64,000 nucleotides of DNA from Stomorhina lunata (Eukaryota > Arthropoda > Insecta > Diptera > Rhiniidae), in contig OW121742.1 of the NCBI GenBank assembly GCA_933228675.1, forward strand, positions 126,023,983 through 126,087,982, read 5' to 3'. Made by a program: the position numbers and the translations under genes. This document shows positions 12,721-25,350 of the stretch, piece by piece. Positions within the stretch are counted from its first letter, which is position 1, and each line of letters opens with the position of its first letter. The notes below the pieces were generated by a model that saw nothing but the letters and a program-made list of their open reading frames with translations, was not told the DNA's origin and searched no databases.

Positions 12721-13984
12721 TTTTTTATCAAAAACTTTTCAATAGAAAATTTTTTAACAAAAATTTTTCTATAGAAAATTTTTTTATCCAAAATTTTTCT
12801 ATAGAAATTTTTTTTATCAAAAATTTTTCTATAGAAAATTTTATTTATCAAAAATTTTTCTATAGAAAATTTTATTTATCAAAAATTTTTCTATACAAAA
12901 TTTTTTTATGGAAAATTTTTTTATCAAAAATTTTTCTATAAAAAATTTTTTTATCAAAAATTTTTCTTATAAAAATTTTTCTTATAAAAATTTTTCTAAA
13001 AGGAAAATTTTTTTATCAAAAATGTTTCTATAGAAAATTTTTTTATCAAAAATTTTTCTATAGAAAATTTTATTTATCAAAAATTTTTCTATAGAAAATT
13101 TTATTTATCAAAAATTTTTCTATACAAAATTTTTTTATGGAAAATTTTTTTATCAAAAATTTTTCTATAAAAAATTTTTTTATCAAAAATTTTTCTTATA
13201 AAAATTTTTCTTATAAAAATTTTTCTAAAAGGAAAATTTTTTTATCAAAAATGTTTCTATAGAAAATTTTTTTATCAAAAATTTTTCTATAGAAAATTTT
13301 ATTTATCAAAAATTTTTCTATAGAAAATTTTATTTATCAAAAATTTTTCTATAGAAAATTTTTTTATCCAAAATTTTTCTATAGAAAATTTTTTCATCAA
13401 AAATTTTTTTTATCAAAAATTTTTGTACAGCAAATTTGTTTGTTAAAAAGTTTTTTATCAAAAATCTTACAATAGAAATTTTTTTTATCAAAAATTTTTC
13501 TATAGAAAATTATTTTATCAAAAAATTTTCTATAGAAAATTCTTCATCAAAAATTTTTAATTAGAAAATTCTTTTATCAAAAATTTTTCTATAGAAAATT
13601 TTATTTATCGAAAACTTTTTTATCAAAAATTTTATTTATCAAAAATTTTTCTATAGAAAATTTTTTTATCCAAAATTTTTCTATAGAAAATTTTTTATTA
13701 AAAATTTTTCTATAGAAAATTTTTTTATCAAAAATCTTTCAATAGAAAATTTTTTTATCAAAAATTTTTCAATAGAAAATTATTTTATCAAAAAATTTTC
13801 TATAGAAAATTTTTTCATCAAAAATTTTTAATTAGAAAATTCTTTTTCTTATCAAAAATTTTTGTATACAAAATTTTTTTTATCAAACATTTTTCTATAG
13901 AAAATTTGTTTAACAAAAATTTTTCAATAGAAAATTTTTTTATCAAAAATTTTTCTATAGAAAATTTTTTTATCAAAAATTTTT
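12721..13984. repeat. Segmental duplication inside the minisatellite, copy 2
   Basis: Second copy of the stretch at 11095-12358, offset 1626 bp. Similarity ends near 13984, where this copy reads TTCAATAGAAAATTTATTT and the first reads TTCTATAGAAATTTTTTTT. Confidence 0.85.
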
Positions 13985-14029
13985 CAATAGAAAATTTATT
14001 TATAAAAAATTTTTCTATAAATAATTTTT

Positions 14030-14500
14030 TTATCAAAAATTTTTCTTATAAAAATGTTTCTTTAAAAAATTTTTCTATAGAAATATTTAAAAAAAAATTC
14101 TATAGAAAATTTTTTTTATCAAAAATTTTTCTGTAGAAAATTTTTTTACTAAAAATTTTTCAATAGAAAAATTTTGTATCTAAATATTTTTTCAAAAATT
14201 TTTTGTAGAAAATTTTTTATCAAAAATTTTTCATCAGAAAAAAATTATTTATAAAAAAATTTTCTATAAATAATTTTGTTATCAAAAATTTTTCCTATAA
14301 AAATTTTTCTTATAAAAATGTTTCTTTAAAAAATTTTTCTATAGAAATATTTAAAAAAAAAATTCTATAGAAAATTTTTTTTATCAAAAATTTTTCTGTA
14401 GAAAATTTTTTTACTAAAAATTTTTCAATAGAAAAATTTTGTATCTAAATATTTTTTCAAAAATTTTTTGTAGAAAATTTTTTATCAAAAATTTTTCAAA
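14030..14500. repeat. 265-bp tandem duplication at the array edge
   Basis: TTATAAAAATGTTTC at 14046 recurs at 14310, and GTATCTAAATATTTTTTC at 14176 recurs at 14441. The offset changes from 264 to 265 across an A run. Confidence 0.8.
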
Positions 14501-15599
14501 AGTCTAGTCAACAGCTGAGTCAATAGTCCAGTTGTTAGTGTAAACAATAGTGTATTTAATAGACCCTAGTATGTAGAAGCCTAATCAGTAGCACTTTAAA
14601 CTTGTAATCTTGTTATAAGGACTATTAGCTGTTAAATCAAGGTTAAAGTTTAAGCTTGGCACAGAAAGCTAATGTTTTTCAAAGTTCTTACATTAAGCAT
14701 TAGAAGTTATAGCAAAAATTGCTTTAAAGTAATTAAGGTTCAATTACAAAGTATTTAGCAAAGTTGCAAGCAAAACTTGTAAATCTAACAATAAAAGAAG
14801 AAATAAACTTAGGTCAATGACAAAACCAAAAGCCAAGGAAACAGATTATCTGTTTCCTTGGCTTTAAGAAAAAAAAAACACAATTTAAAACAATCCTTTA
14901 AAGGATTCTCAGAAAAAAAAATATTTTATAGTTAGACAAATGACTTACAGTTTAAGGCAAACTAAAAAAACTAGGAAAAAACCAAGAACTAGTACATCCA
15001 TAATCCAAACCCAAGAACAAATAACATCTAACCTCACTTACACAAATTCGTATGTAAAAAATTTACTCCTCAACACACACACACTTTCATAAAAAACAAA
15101 CTTTAAGAAATGTTTCCTTGAATGCTTTTGAAATAAAATCTTGTGACTTTTCTTAGTTTTTTTTCATATATTTTCGACTCTTCTCTACTTAACTTCTTCA
15201 TGGCTGTAAAATTGTTATTGTGTTACATCCTCTGATTTCCTAGAACTCCCTCCTCTGTCTTCACTTTTTGTCCCTCTGTGTAACTTTAGATTTGCTTGAT
15301 TTCTTTATTCTAGTTATTTTTCATGGCTCGTGCTTAAATGGCTTGATTATGAATATGAATACGAGAATAGGGCTTGTTTGTTTAAGATCTTAACAATATT
15401 AAAATGATTTGATTTAAATTTGATGTGCAATTTTGTTACGAAAAACTTGTTTTCATGTAATTGAGTTAACTGAAATGGCATATACAAACTTCGTGTAAAA
15501 AAGTAAAAATTAAATGAATATAAATTTGAAATTTAAATGTAAATTTTACTGAAATACAAACATTTTGTTGTTAAAAATCACACAAATTTATTATGTAAA
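14501..15599. other. Non-coding stretch
   Basis: No convincing gene on either strand. It contains the perfect 37-bp palindromic element at 14829-14865. Confidence 0.5.
14829..14865. repeat. Perfect 37-bp inverted repeat
   Basis: Arms AAAGCCAAGGAAACAGAT and ATCTGTTTCCTTGGCTTT are exact reverse complements, 18 bp each, with a single T between. They are more GC-rich than the flanking DNA. It could extrude as a cruciform or fold as RNA. Confidence 0.85.
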
Positions 15600-18500
15600 T
15601 TTTTTAGCTTATCACATAAATAATTTAAAATAATTATTTACATTGTGTCAGTAATCAAAATAATTAGTTTATTGATTTTGTTTAACAATTTGTTATTTAA
15701 TTTCAATTGTTTACATAATATCGAGCAAGGAAAATTTGTATAAATAACTAGAATTTTATTTTAAATATTTTATAATTCCTTAATAGACCCTTAAAATTAG
15801 CAAATTTGGTTAAATACACCGTGTAAACTATTGTTTACATGCTACTAGGTACATATAATTTGTGTAAATCCCCTAAATTATGTTTTAAATTCTATAAATC
15901 TCTAATATAAACCCGAAATCTGACAAAATTTTACTAAATACACTGCGTAAAGAATTGTTTACATGATGTCAAATATTCAAAATTTGTGAAAACTACTAGA
16001 ATTTAAATTTAAAACCTAAAGATCACAAAAAAATAATATAAAAATTACAAAAAATTACAAAAAATCATTATTTACACTCTGTAAATAATTGTTTACCTGA
16101 TGTCAAGAGCTTAAAATTTTTGAAAATCATTTAAAACTTAATTTAAATAAAACTAAGTATAAATAAACTCTGAAATAAACCCGAAAACTGATCAAATTTA
16201 CTTAAATACAATGTGTAAAGAATTGTTTACACGATGTCAATAATTAAAAATTTGTAAAAACCAGTATAATTTTATTTTAAAACCTAAAAATTAAAAAAAT
16301 AATATTAAAATTACAAATAAAATCATTGTAAATATTCTGTAAACAATTGTTTACATGATGTCAAAACTCAAAACTTGCTGTCAATTCTTAAAATTATATT
16401 ATTAGTATCAGAAAACTTTCAGAAAACTCTAAAAAACCCCAAAAAATCACCAAATTTTATTCAATACACAGTATACCGAATTGTTTACATGATGTCAAGA
16501 ATTCAAATTTTTTAAAAAACTAATAAAGTTTCCTTTTAAAACTTAAAAATCATAAAACAAATATTGAAAGTTACTTAAAATAATTGTTTACACTCTGTAA
16601 AGAATAGTTTACATGATGTCAAGATTTTAAAAAATTCTACAAGTCACTATAATTAATCTTTATTATTTACAAAGCTCTAAAAAACACAAAACTTTAAAAG
16701 GATAATTATTTACACTGTGTAAACAATTGTTTACATGATGTCAAGAATTACAAATTTAAGCAAATCATTAGAAACTTAAATCTATATTTATAAACAACTA
16801 AAGAAAACTTTTAAATAAAAAAAGTAATATTTTACAACATGTAAAATGTTGTTTACATAATGTCAACAATAAAAATTATAGTTAATTTCTAAGAATTATT
16901 GAAGAAAATATTGTAAAATCTTAAAAAAGAACTTTAAAACAGAAAATTGAAATTGTTTATATTATAAAAATTATTTTTTACATGATGTCAAGAATTGAAA
17001 TATTGCATAAAACTCTAGATTTTTTTACTTTAAAACTCCTATAACTTTGGAGAAATGTGTAAAAACCATAAAACAAAGTTATTAACACCATGTAAAGAAC
17101 TATTTACATTATGTAAATTAAGAATTTATAAACGTTTTTGAGTGAAAAATGTAGTCTAAATGTTCTCTATCAATTGTTTACATGATGTCAAGAATTAAAA
17201 AATCTCACAAAACACAAGATTTTTTACTTTAAAGTTTATACTACTCTTGAGAAATGTTTCAAAACTGCAAAACAAGTAATTTACAGCATGTAAAGAATTA
17301 GTTACATCATGTAAACTATGTAACTAATTAATTTAATGCCATTTATAAACTTTTTTTACTGAAAAATGTGATCAAAATGTTTTATTCCTATTGTTTACAT
17401 GATGTCAAAAATAACAATTTTGGATTTACATCATGTCAAGAATTAACAAATTGCACAAAACACTGGATTTGTTACTTTAAAATTCAGAAATGTATAAATA
17501 CTATAGAGCACAAGTAATTTACATCATGTAAAGAATTATTTACTTTGTGTAAACCATGTAAATGATCACTTTAATGTTATTTATAAACTTTTTACTGCAA
17601 AAATTTGTGGAAAATGCTTTTTATCAATTGTTTACATGATATCGACAATACAGATTCTAGGTAAACAATTGAAATAACATTTGAAAAAAGTCAAAAATTA
17701 TTAAAAATTTATAAGAAATAATGCAAAAAAAAAAGTCAAAAATTATTAAAAATTTATAAGAAATCATGCAAAAAAATTATCATTAAATTATTTAGGACAT
17801 GTAAAAAATTATTTACTTCGTGTAAACCATGTAAATGATTTCCTTAATGTCATTTATAAACTTTTTAATGTCACTTATAAACCTTTTGCTGCAAAAATGT
17901 GGGAAAATACTTTATATCAATTCTTTACATGATGTCAACAATACAATTTCTTTGTAAAAAATTAAAATTACACTTGAAAATTGTCAAATAGTGTTAGAAA
18001 TTTATCAGAAATAATGAAAATTTATATTTTACTTGATATAAAATATTGCTAACATGATGTAAATTACATTTTAAAATAGTTAAAAAGTTCTAAAAAATTT
18101 TAAAAATTAAATTATTTAGGTCGTGTTAAGAATTATTCACTTTGTGTAAACCATGTAAATTTTTACTTTTATGTCATTTATAAACTTTTTATTGTAAAAA
18201 TGTGTGAGAAATTCTTTATATCAGTCGTTTACATAATGTCAAAAATACAATTTCTTTGTAAAAAAAAAATTAAAATTACACTTGAAAATAGTCAAATAGT
18301 GTTAGAAATTTATAAAAATTAATTATTTACTTGATGAAAAATATTGTTTATATGATGTAAATTATAAAAAATTGTTAAATTTGGTGTAAAAATATGGAGA
18401 ATAAGCTTTTTAATAGTTGTTTACATGATGTCAACAATACAATTTTTGTATAAAAATTTGAAATTTCACTTGAAAAATGGCAAAAAGTGTTAAAAATTTA

Positions 18501-19030
18501 TCAGAAATCATGAAAATTTATTATTTACTTGATGTAAAATATTCTTTACATGATGTAAAATATGAAAAATTTGTTATAAATCATCTTTATAACTTATAAT
18601 TTTGCTCAAAAAGTGTTAAAAATTTATTAGAAATCAAAAAAAAATATTATTTACTTGATGTAAAATATTGTTTACATGATATAAAATATGAAAAATTTGT
18701 AATAAATTATCTTTATAACTTATAATTTTGCTAAAATCTTAAAACTTAGCTCATAGTTTTTTTCAAATCAATTGTTTGCACCAGGTAAACAATTGTATGG
18801 TTTCTGTTAACCATGTCAAAAAGTTTTGTAATTGAAAATTTTTAATTTACTTGAGGTAAAATATTGTTTACATGATGTAAATTATGAAACATTGTCTATA
18901 AATTATCCCGATAACTTATAATTTTACTTTAATTTAAAATCTAGCCCATAATTTATTTAAAAGCAATTGTTTACACCAGGTAAACAATTGTTTAGATTTT
19001 ATCAACCATGTAAAAAAGTTTTGAAATTTA
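15600..19030 (+). repeat. Forkhead-motif satellite array A (~125-bp period)
   Basis: A recurring core TTGTTTACATGATGTCAA appears at a regular spacing. GTTTAC starts at 15957, 16091, 16225, 16349, 16483, 16607, 16729, 16851 and 16976 (spacings 122-134), and the pattern continues, looser, to about 19020. In well-kept units the core is preceded by TGTAAACAA, giving the perfect 18-bp palindrome TGTAAACAATTGTTTACA (for example 16339 and 16719). Intervening DNA is AT-rich and poorly conserved. TGTTTAC is the forkhead/FOX consensus; whether it is bound is not known from sequence. No coding potential. Confidence 0.85.
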
Positions 19031-20770
19031 AAATTTTATTAACATTTGGGTTTGGCTTACAAATTTTGTTTGATTTGTATTTGATTTTTGTACAACCCTC
19101 ATAGTTTCTTACTCTTTCTGACCATTTTCTTTTCCATTTCTTATTTGTTTTACACATTCGTTTTCTATGCAGATTATTAATATTTCATGTAAGTATTCTA
19201 CTCTACTCAATTTTCATTTAACCTGATGCATATAAATGCATAACGTTTTGCCAGGCCAACAGCCAGCCTCAAGCTGTGTTTGCCCAGCATAAATAGAAAT
19301 GTGTAAAAACGTGTGCTATTAGATTTGTAAAATGTGAGAAAAACAAGCAAAAGAGAGAAGAAGAAAAAAACTATTTCCGTTTCCGTAATAATTTTTTTGT
19401 TTTCCACATTTATCAAGTGTAGAAGTACAAGATTCATGTACTAGAGAAAACGTGTTTTGTTGAAAACATGAGTATGTTAAGGCAGAAATTTACTTGTTGT
19501 ATGTGTATTTTCAAAATTTACGTGTCTGCTACGAAGATAAATGATGACACTTGCCAAGCACAATATTTTTGTTTGTGTTGTTGCAAAAATTATCACAGCA
19601 GCATAAATAAGTTTAAGTACTACATTTACAATTCTAGTGCTACAACAACTGATTTTAAGTACTAGATTACAAACTACTCGTTCTATTTACATAATAAGTA
19701 TAAAACAATATTAAAAGATAAGTGAAAATAAATGTTGAGAACATTTACATAAGCTTAAAAGTTATTTAAATATAAACTTATTTTAATTAATTGTTATAAA
19801 TTAATTTTGTAATGTTTTTTCTAGATTTTATCTAAATAATTCCTGGAATTTTTATTCCATTTAACTTTAGAAAAAATTTTAAATATTTCTCTGCTAATTT
19901 TTTTGAAGCTAACAATGTTCTTTTTTTGTCTTTAGCAGCTAAAAAATTGTTTCATCAAATTCCCAAATGATCAACAATTTTAACAATTTGTTTTCTGCTT
20001 AAAAGCATTGTTGCACTTAATAGTTTAAGTTGCATTATTTTACAAAAATCTGTATGTTTATTTTTTTATTTCACTATAATCCTCTTTTGCTCTTCCTTTT
20101 CACAAAAAAAAAAAAAAAAAAACATAGAAACAGAACAACATTTTAATCCGCTTCTGTATATTTTGTCAAATATACGAGCAGGAAAATGTACCAACATGAT
20201 TTTCAAATTCAAAGTATGAAAATATGTAGAAATAATGATAAAAAAAAACTTTGTTCTACTAACAAATGAAATCATTAAATTTTATATAACGACCTCATGA
20301 CGTATAAGTAATATTTGATAAATTGTATGAACAAAATATCAAGTATCCGCTTCCTATGACATTTGCAATGAAAATTTGCAATCCTAGAGGATTTGCTCAG
20401 GAGGAAGGAAGAAAGAACGAACTCAAAAAAAAAAAAACAAGAAATCACATCAGAAGCTTTGAAATATGAATAAAACAAGACAAAGCTTCCCTAAGTCTTA
20501 GGGTATTAGCAGCAGCTGAAAGAGACGATTAAAAACAACAAAAAATTAAGTAAATGTTGAAAACCACAGGATTAATTTCGAAAGTTTTAAATAAATATTG
20601 TAAACTAAAGTCAAATAGAAAAGGAAACACACAAAGAGTGAGAAAAAGAAAGCAAGTGAAAAGGTCTGAAAAATATTTTATTAACAAAAGAGTTAATAAT
20701 AAAAGAAAAGTTTATAACAAGAGATTAAAAGTTAAAATAAATCAAAATTTTATGAACTAAAAACTAATAA
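19031..20770. other. Non-repetitive spacer between forkhead-motif arrays
   Basis: About 1.7 kb lacking the array motif. Short open frames (60-76 codons on both strands, for example 19468-19665 plus and 19207-19437 minus) show no domain or signal I recognise. It contains an A run near 20106-20121. It could include an exon or a non-coding RNA, but the sequence gives no positive evidence. Confidence 0.45.
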
Positions 20771-23460
20771 AACTAAATGATATTTACAAGATGTAGACAA
20801 ATATTTACCCAATTTACCTTAAGCAAAAAAACTAAACTTCATAACTTTTAATAAATTTCTAATACTTTTTGCTTATTTTCATGAGTAATTTCAATTTTTT
20901 ACCCAGAATTTGTATTATTGACATCATGTAAATAATTCAAATAAAACTTGTTGCTTAAAATTTTATAAACTAAAAATTTAATTAACTAAAAATTAATAAT
21001 GCAAATGATATTTACATAATGTAGACAATTATATACTTAATTTACTTTAAGTAAATAATCAAATTTTATGATATTTCAAAAATTTCTAATACATTTTCCA
21101 TATTTTCAATTTTTTAAACATAATTCGTATTATTGACATCATGTAAACAATTGATACAAAGCTTTTTGTTTAAGATTTTATGAATTAAAAATTTCATGAA
21201 TTGAATACTAATAGTGTGAGTAATATTTACATAATGTAAACAATTATTTACTTAATTTACCTTAGGTAAATAATCAAATTTTATGATATTTCAAAAATAT
21301 CTAATACTTTTTGCATATTTGCAAGAGTAATTTCAATTGTTTACCCAGAATTTGTATTATTGACATCATGTAAACAATTGATATAACATTTTTGTTTTTT
21401 AATTAAAAATTTCATGAACTAAAAACTAATAATATAAATGATATTTACATAATATAGACAATTATTTACGTAATTTACCTTAGGTAAATAATTAAATTTT
21501 ATGATATTTAATAAATTTATAATATTTTTTGCTTAGTTTTAAGTGAAATTTCAATTGTATACCGAAAAATTGTATTATTGACATCATGTAAATAATTGAT
21601 ATAGAGCTTTTTATTAAGAATTTTAGATCAAAAATAATTAAAAATGCCATTTAACTAATTATTTACACAAATAACATGATGTAAACAATTCTTTACATGC
21701 GGTAAAAAGTTAAAATAATGTTCACAATTTTGTATAAATGTCAAAAATTTGTTAATTTTAATTGTTAACCTAGAAAAGGTATCATTGACAACATGTAAAC
21801 AATTCATACAAAGAACTTAGACAACAATTTTATACGAAAAACAGCTTTAAATGGTCATTAAACTAATTATTTACATAATTTACTTTATGTACACAAGCAC
21901 TTTGCAAGTTGTAAAAAATTATATAATCCATTTTCATGATTTTTAATAAATTTCTTAATTTTTTTGACTATTTACAAGTAAAATTCTATTTGCCTTAAAT
22001 TTGTATTGTTGACATTATGTAAACTATTGAAATAAAATACTTTGTACACATTTTTAAGCCGTAAACATTTATAAATCGCCTTTAACTCATTATTTACACT
22101 GTTTACATGATGTAAACAATTCTTTACACGATTTAAATAATTTCGTGACAAATAAATAATAGATTTTCATGAGATTTAAAAAATTTTAAAACTTTTGGAC
22201 TATTTTCAAGTGCAATTTTAATTGTTTACCTAAAATTTATATTGTTGACATGGTGTAAACAATTGATATTAAGCATTTTGTTTTAAGTTCTAAGCCAAAA
22301 ATGTTTATAAATACCACTAAACTAATTATTTACATAGTTTACACAATGTAAACAATTATATACATGTTGTAAATAATTAAATGGTAAATAAATAGTGAAA
22401 TTTCATAAATTTTAAAAAATTTTTTATATTTTTTTTAGATATTTTCAAATGTAAATTCAATTGTTTACCTAAAATGTATTTTGTTGACATCATGTAAACA
22501 ATTTATATAAAGCATTTTATTTCCAGTTTAAGCCAAAAATGTTTATTAATAACATTAAACTAATTATTTACATGGTTTACACAATGTAAACAATTCTATA
22601 CATGTTGTACATAATTAAATGGTAAATAAATAATGAATTTTCATAATTTTTAATACATGTTTTATACTTTTTGGCTATTTTCAATTGTAATTTCAATTGT
22701 TTACCTATAATTTATATTGTTGACCTCATGTAAACAATTGATACAAAGCATTTGGACCACATCTTTTAACCAAAAAAAAGTTTACAAATACCCCTAAACT
22801 AATTATTTACAGAATTTACACGATGTAAATAATTCTATGCATTATGTAAATAATTAAATAACAAATAAATAATAAAATTTCATAGATTATAATAAGTTTT
22901 GTAAACTTGTTGGCTATTTTTAAGTGTAATTTCAATTGTTTACCTATAAATCATATTGTTGACATCATGTAAACAATTGTTGTGAAGTGTTTCGAATATA
23001 GTTTTAAATCAAACAAGTTATTAAATACCACAAAATTAATTATTTATTGAGTTTACATCATGTAAATAATTTTTTACATGCTGTAAAAAATTAAATTATA
23101 AACGATTTCATGATTTTTAATAAATTTGTTACACTTTAAGACACTTTTTAAAGGTATTTTAAATTGTTTACCCAGTATTTGTATTATTGACATGATGTAA
23201 ACAATTTATATCAAACATTTAGACGGTATTTTCTAACTTATAAGGCTTGTTAAGGCCATTAAACTAATTATTTACATAGTTTACATAAAGAAAATAATTT
23301 TTTACATGATTTAAATAATTCAAATACAAATAAAAAATATTTTTGTACAGTTTTAAATCAAATTCTGGCACCCTTTAATTATTTGAGAGTATAATTTTAA
23401 TTGTTTACCTAGATTTTGTATTTTTGACATCATGTAAACAATTAATATAAAGCATTTAAA
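20771..23460 (-). repeat. Forkhead-motif satellite array B, inverted (~235-bp period)
   Basis: Here the core runs the opposite way, TTGACATCATGTAAACAATT. GACATCATG or close variants start near 21136, 21362, 21580, 21786, 22011, 22247, 22485, 22721, 22961, 23189 and 23426, with spacings of 206-240 bp. Each unit also carries AATTATTTACATAATGTAAACAA-type and CAATTGTTTACCTA-type sub-motifs, so the period is about twice that of array A. No coding potential. Confidence 0.85.
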
Positions 23461-25350
23461 ACAACTTTTTAAGGCAAAAATGTTTATAAACATAAAAAAC
23501 ACTTTATTTTAATTGTTTACATCATGTCAACAAATAAATGTTTGGGGTATTTGTCAGAATTTTATCTAAACATTCCTTCGGTTATCCTTGACTCCCGGTA
23601 GAGCATAGGGCTTCATCAAAACATACTTTATTTTAATTGTTTACATTATGTCAACATTACAAATTTTTGGGTAATTTGTTAAAACATCGTCAAAAAATTA
23701 TTAAAAATAATTGGTTTAAGATTTGATTTACATATTTACAGCATTTCTTTTATTTTATGACTTCAAATGATTCAAAATAATTTTTACATCATGTAAATAA
23801 GTATTTAGATAAAAGTCATTCAAAATTTTTCAGAACTTAAGAATTAATAAAAATCATTAATTTAAATTGTTAACATGAAGTCAAGTTTTCATAATCAGGT
23901 AAATAATTGAAGTTATTCATAAAATTGATTAGCAGATCTTACGTAAAGTATGTAAACAATTACTTATTTTAACAAATTAGTCCAAAAAATGCTTTACAAT
24001 AATTGTTTACATCATGTCAACACTACTAGTATTTACTTTAAAGACATTCTTCAGTCCCTTTGGACTAAAAAATAAGAAAAAAAACTTTAAATTTAATTGT
24101 TTACATAAGATAAACTCTTCATCGTTAAGTTAACAATTGAAACTTTTTATGAAAATAATCAAAGACATGTAAACAAATAAAGTTTATCAGAAGAACTTTT
24201 TGTTAACATTATGTAAAGTTTGTAAACAATTACAAACTAGTACCAAAAACGTTTCTAAATAATTTTTTACATCATGTCAAGACTACAAGTATTTATTTAA
24301 AAGACATTCCCCAATCTTTTTAGACTTAAAAATATGTAAAAAACATTTTAATTTAAATTTGTTACATAAGATAAACCCTTTATCTTTTAAGTAAACAATT
24401 GAAATTGTATGAAAATATTTTTGATTATTTGAACACAATTAACGTTTGTCATTTTTGTTTACATTATGTAAAGTTTGTAAACAATTGCTTATTTTAACAA
24501 ATTAGTCCCAAATATGGTTCTAAATAATTGTTTTCATCATGTAAACAATATGAACATCTTGTTTAAACAGTCAAAAAATGTTCATTACACTCAAAAATAA
24601 GTGAAACCCGTTTAATTTTAACTTTTTACATGAGGTAAACTTTTCATATTTTAGGTAAATAATTTATCAAAATCATCAAAAACTGGAAAAATTAAAATAA
24701 TTTTTAGAATTTTTATTTACATTGTGTAAAGTAAGTAAACAGTTCCTCAGTTTTACAAAAATAGTTAGTTAAAAAAACCTCCTTTTAGCCTAAAAATTAG
24801 CTAAATATAATTTAGTTTCTATTGTTTACATAAGATCAATTTTTCCTATTTAAGGTAAATAATTACTTATTATTATCAGATTAGTCTCGAAATGCCACAA
24901 AATAATTATTTACATAATGTAAACAATATAAACTTTTGGTTTTAAAACATTTTCGTGCTTTTTGAGGGACTAAAGAATTATTACATGAGGTAAACTTTTC
25001 ATTTATTAGGTAAACAATTTCAATTATTCAATTCTTTCGTTCATAATGCGAGTATTATGTAAAGTATGTAAACAATTGGTCATTTCAACTAATTTGTGCT
25101 TAAAACACCCAAGGCAATTATTTACATTATGTCAATAATTCAAATATTTTGTTTAAAGGTATTTTAAAACTTATTTGGCCTTAAAACAAAGTAATTCCAC
25201 TATTATTTAATTTTTTACATCAGGTAAACTTTTCATATTTTTGGTAAACTCTTGAAATTATTCATAAAAATAATCAAAAACTTTTAAACATTAAAAATTA
25301 ATCATTAGACTTAATAATTTACCTTATTTTACCTAATGTAAACAATTGCT
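23461..25350 (+). repeat. Forkhead-motif satellite array C, degenerate
   Basis: Orientation changes back: AATTGTTTACATCATGTCAA-type cores occur near 23513, 23636, 24000 and 24265, with many GTAAACAATT motifs in between. Spacing is less regular than in the two preceding arrays. A stub of the LINE 3' end interrupts at about 23570-23614. Confidence 0.7.
23570..23614 (-). mobile_element. RTE/CR1-like LINE 3' stub
   Basis: GGTTATCCTTGACTCCCGG followed by GAGCATAGGGCTTC matches the 3' end of the LINE fragment at 33688-34131. Sense is minus, and the stub sits inside the forkhead-motif array. Confidence 0.6.

Larger units (their letters stand above)
9986..14500. repeat. 30-bp CTATAG minisatellite, block 2 (~4.5 kb)
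   Basis: Same two-part unit as the block at 5.7-8.7 kb, here less diverged and with clear higher-order structure. The odd-unit marker TAAAAGG recurs at 11371, 11600, 12557, 12997 and 13226; two pairs are 229 bp apart and the pairs themselves are 1626 bp apart. Near the right edge a further 265-bp tandem duplication is seen. Open frames of 60-76 codons on both strands are by-products of the 30-bp period. Confidence 0.92.

Noticed and set aside
5700..14500. CRISPR-like array
   Set aside because: Repeats are directly adjacent without unique spacers, in a eukaryotic AT-rich context: a minisatellite.
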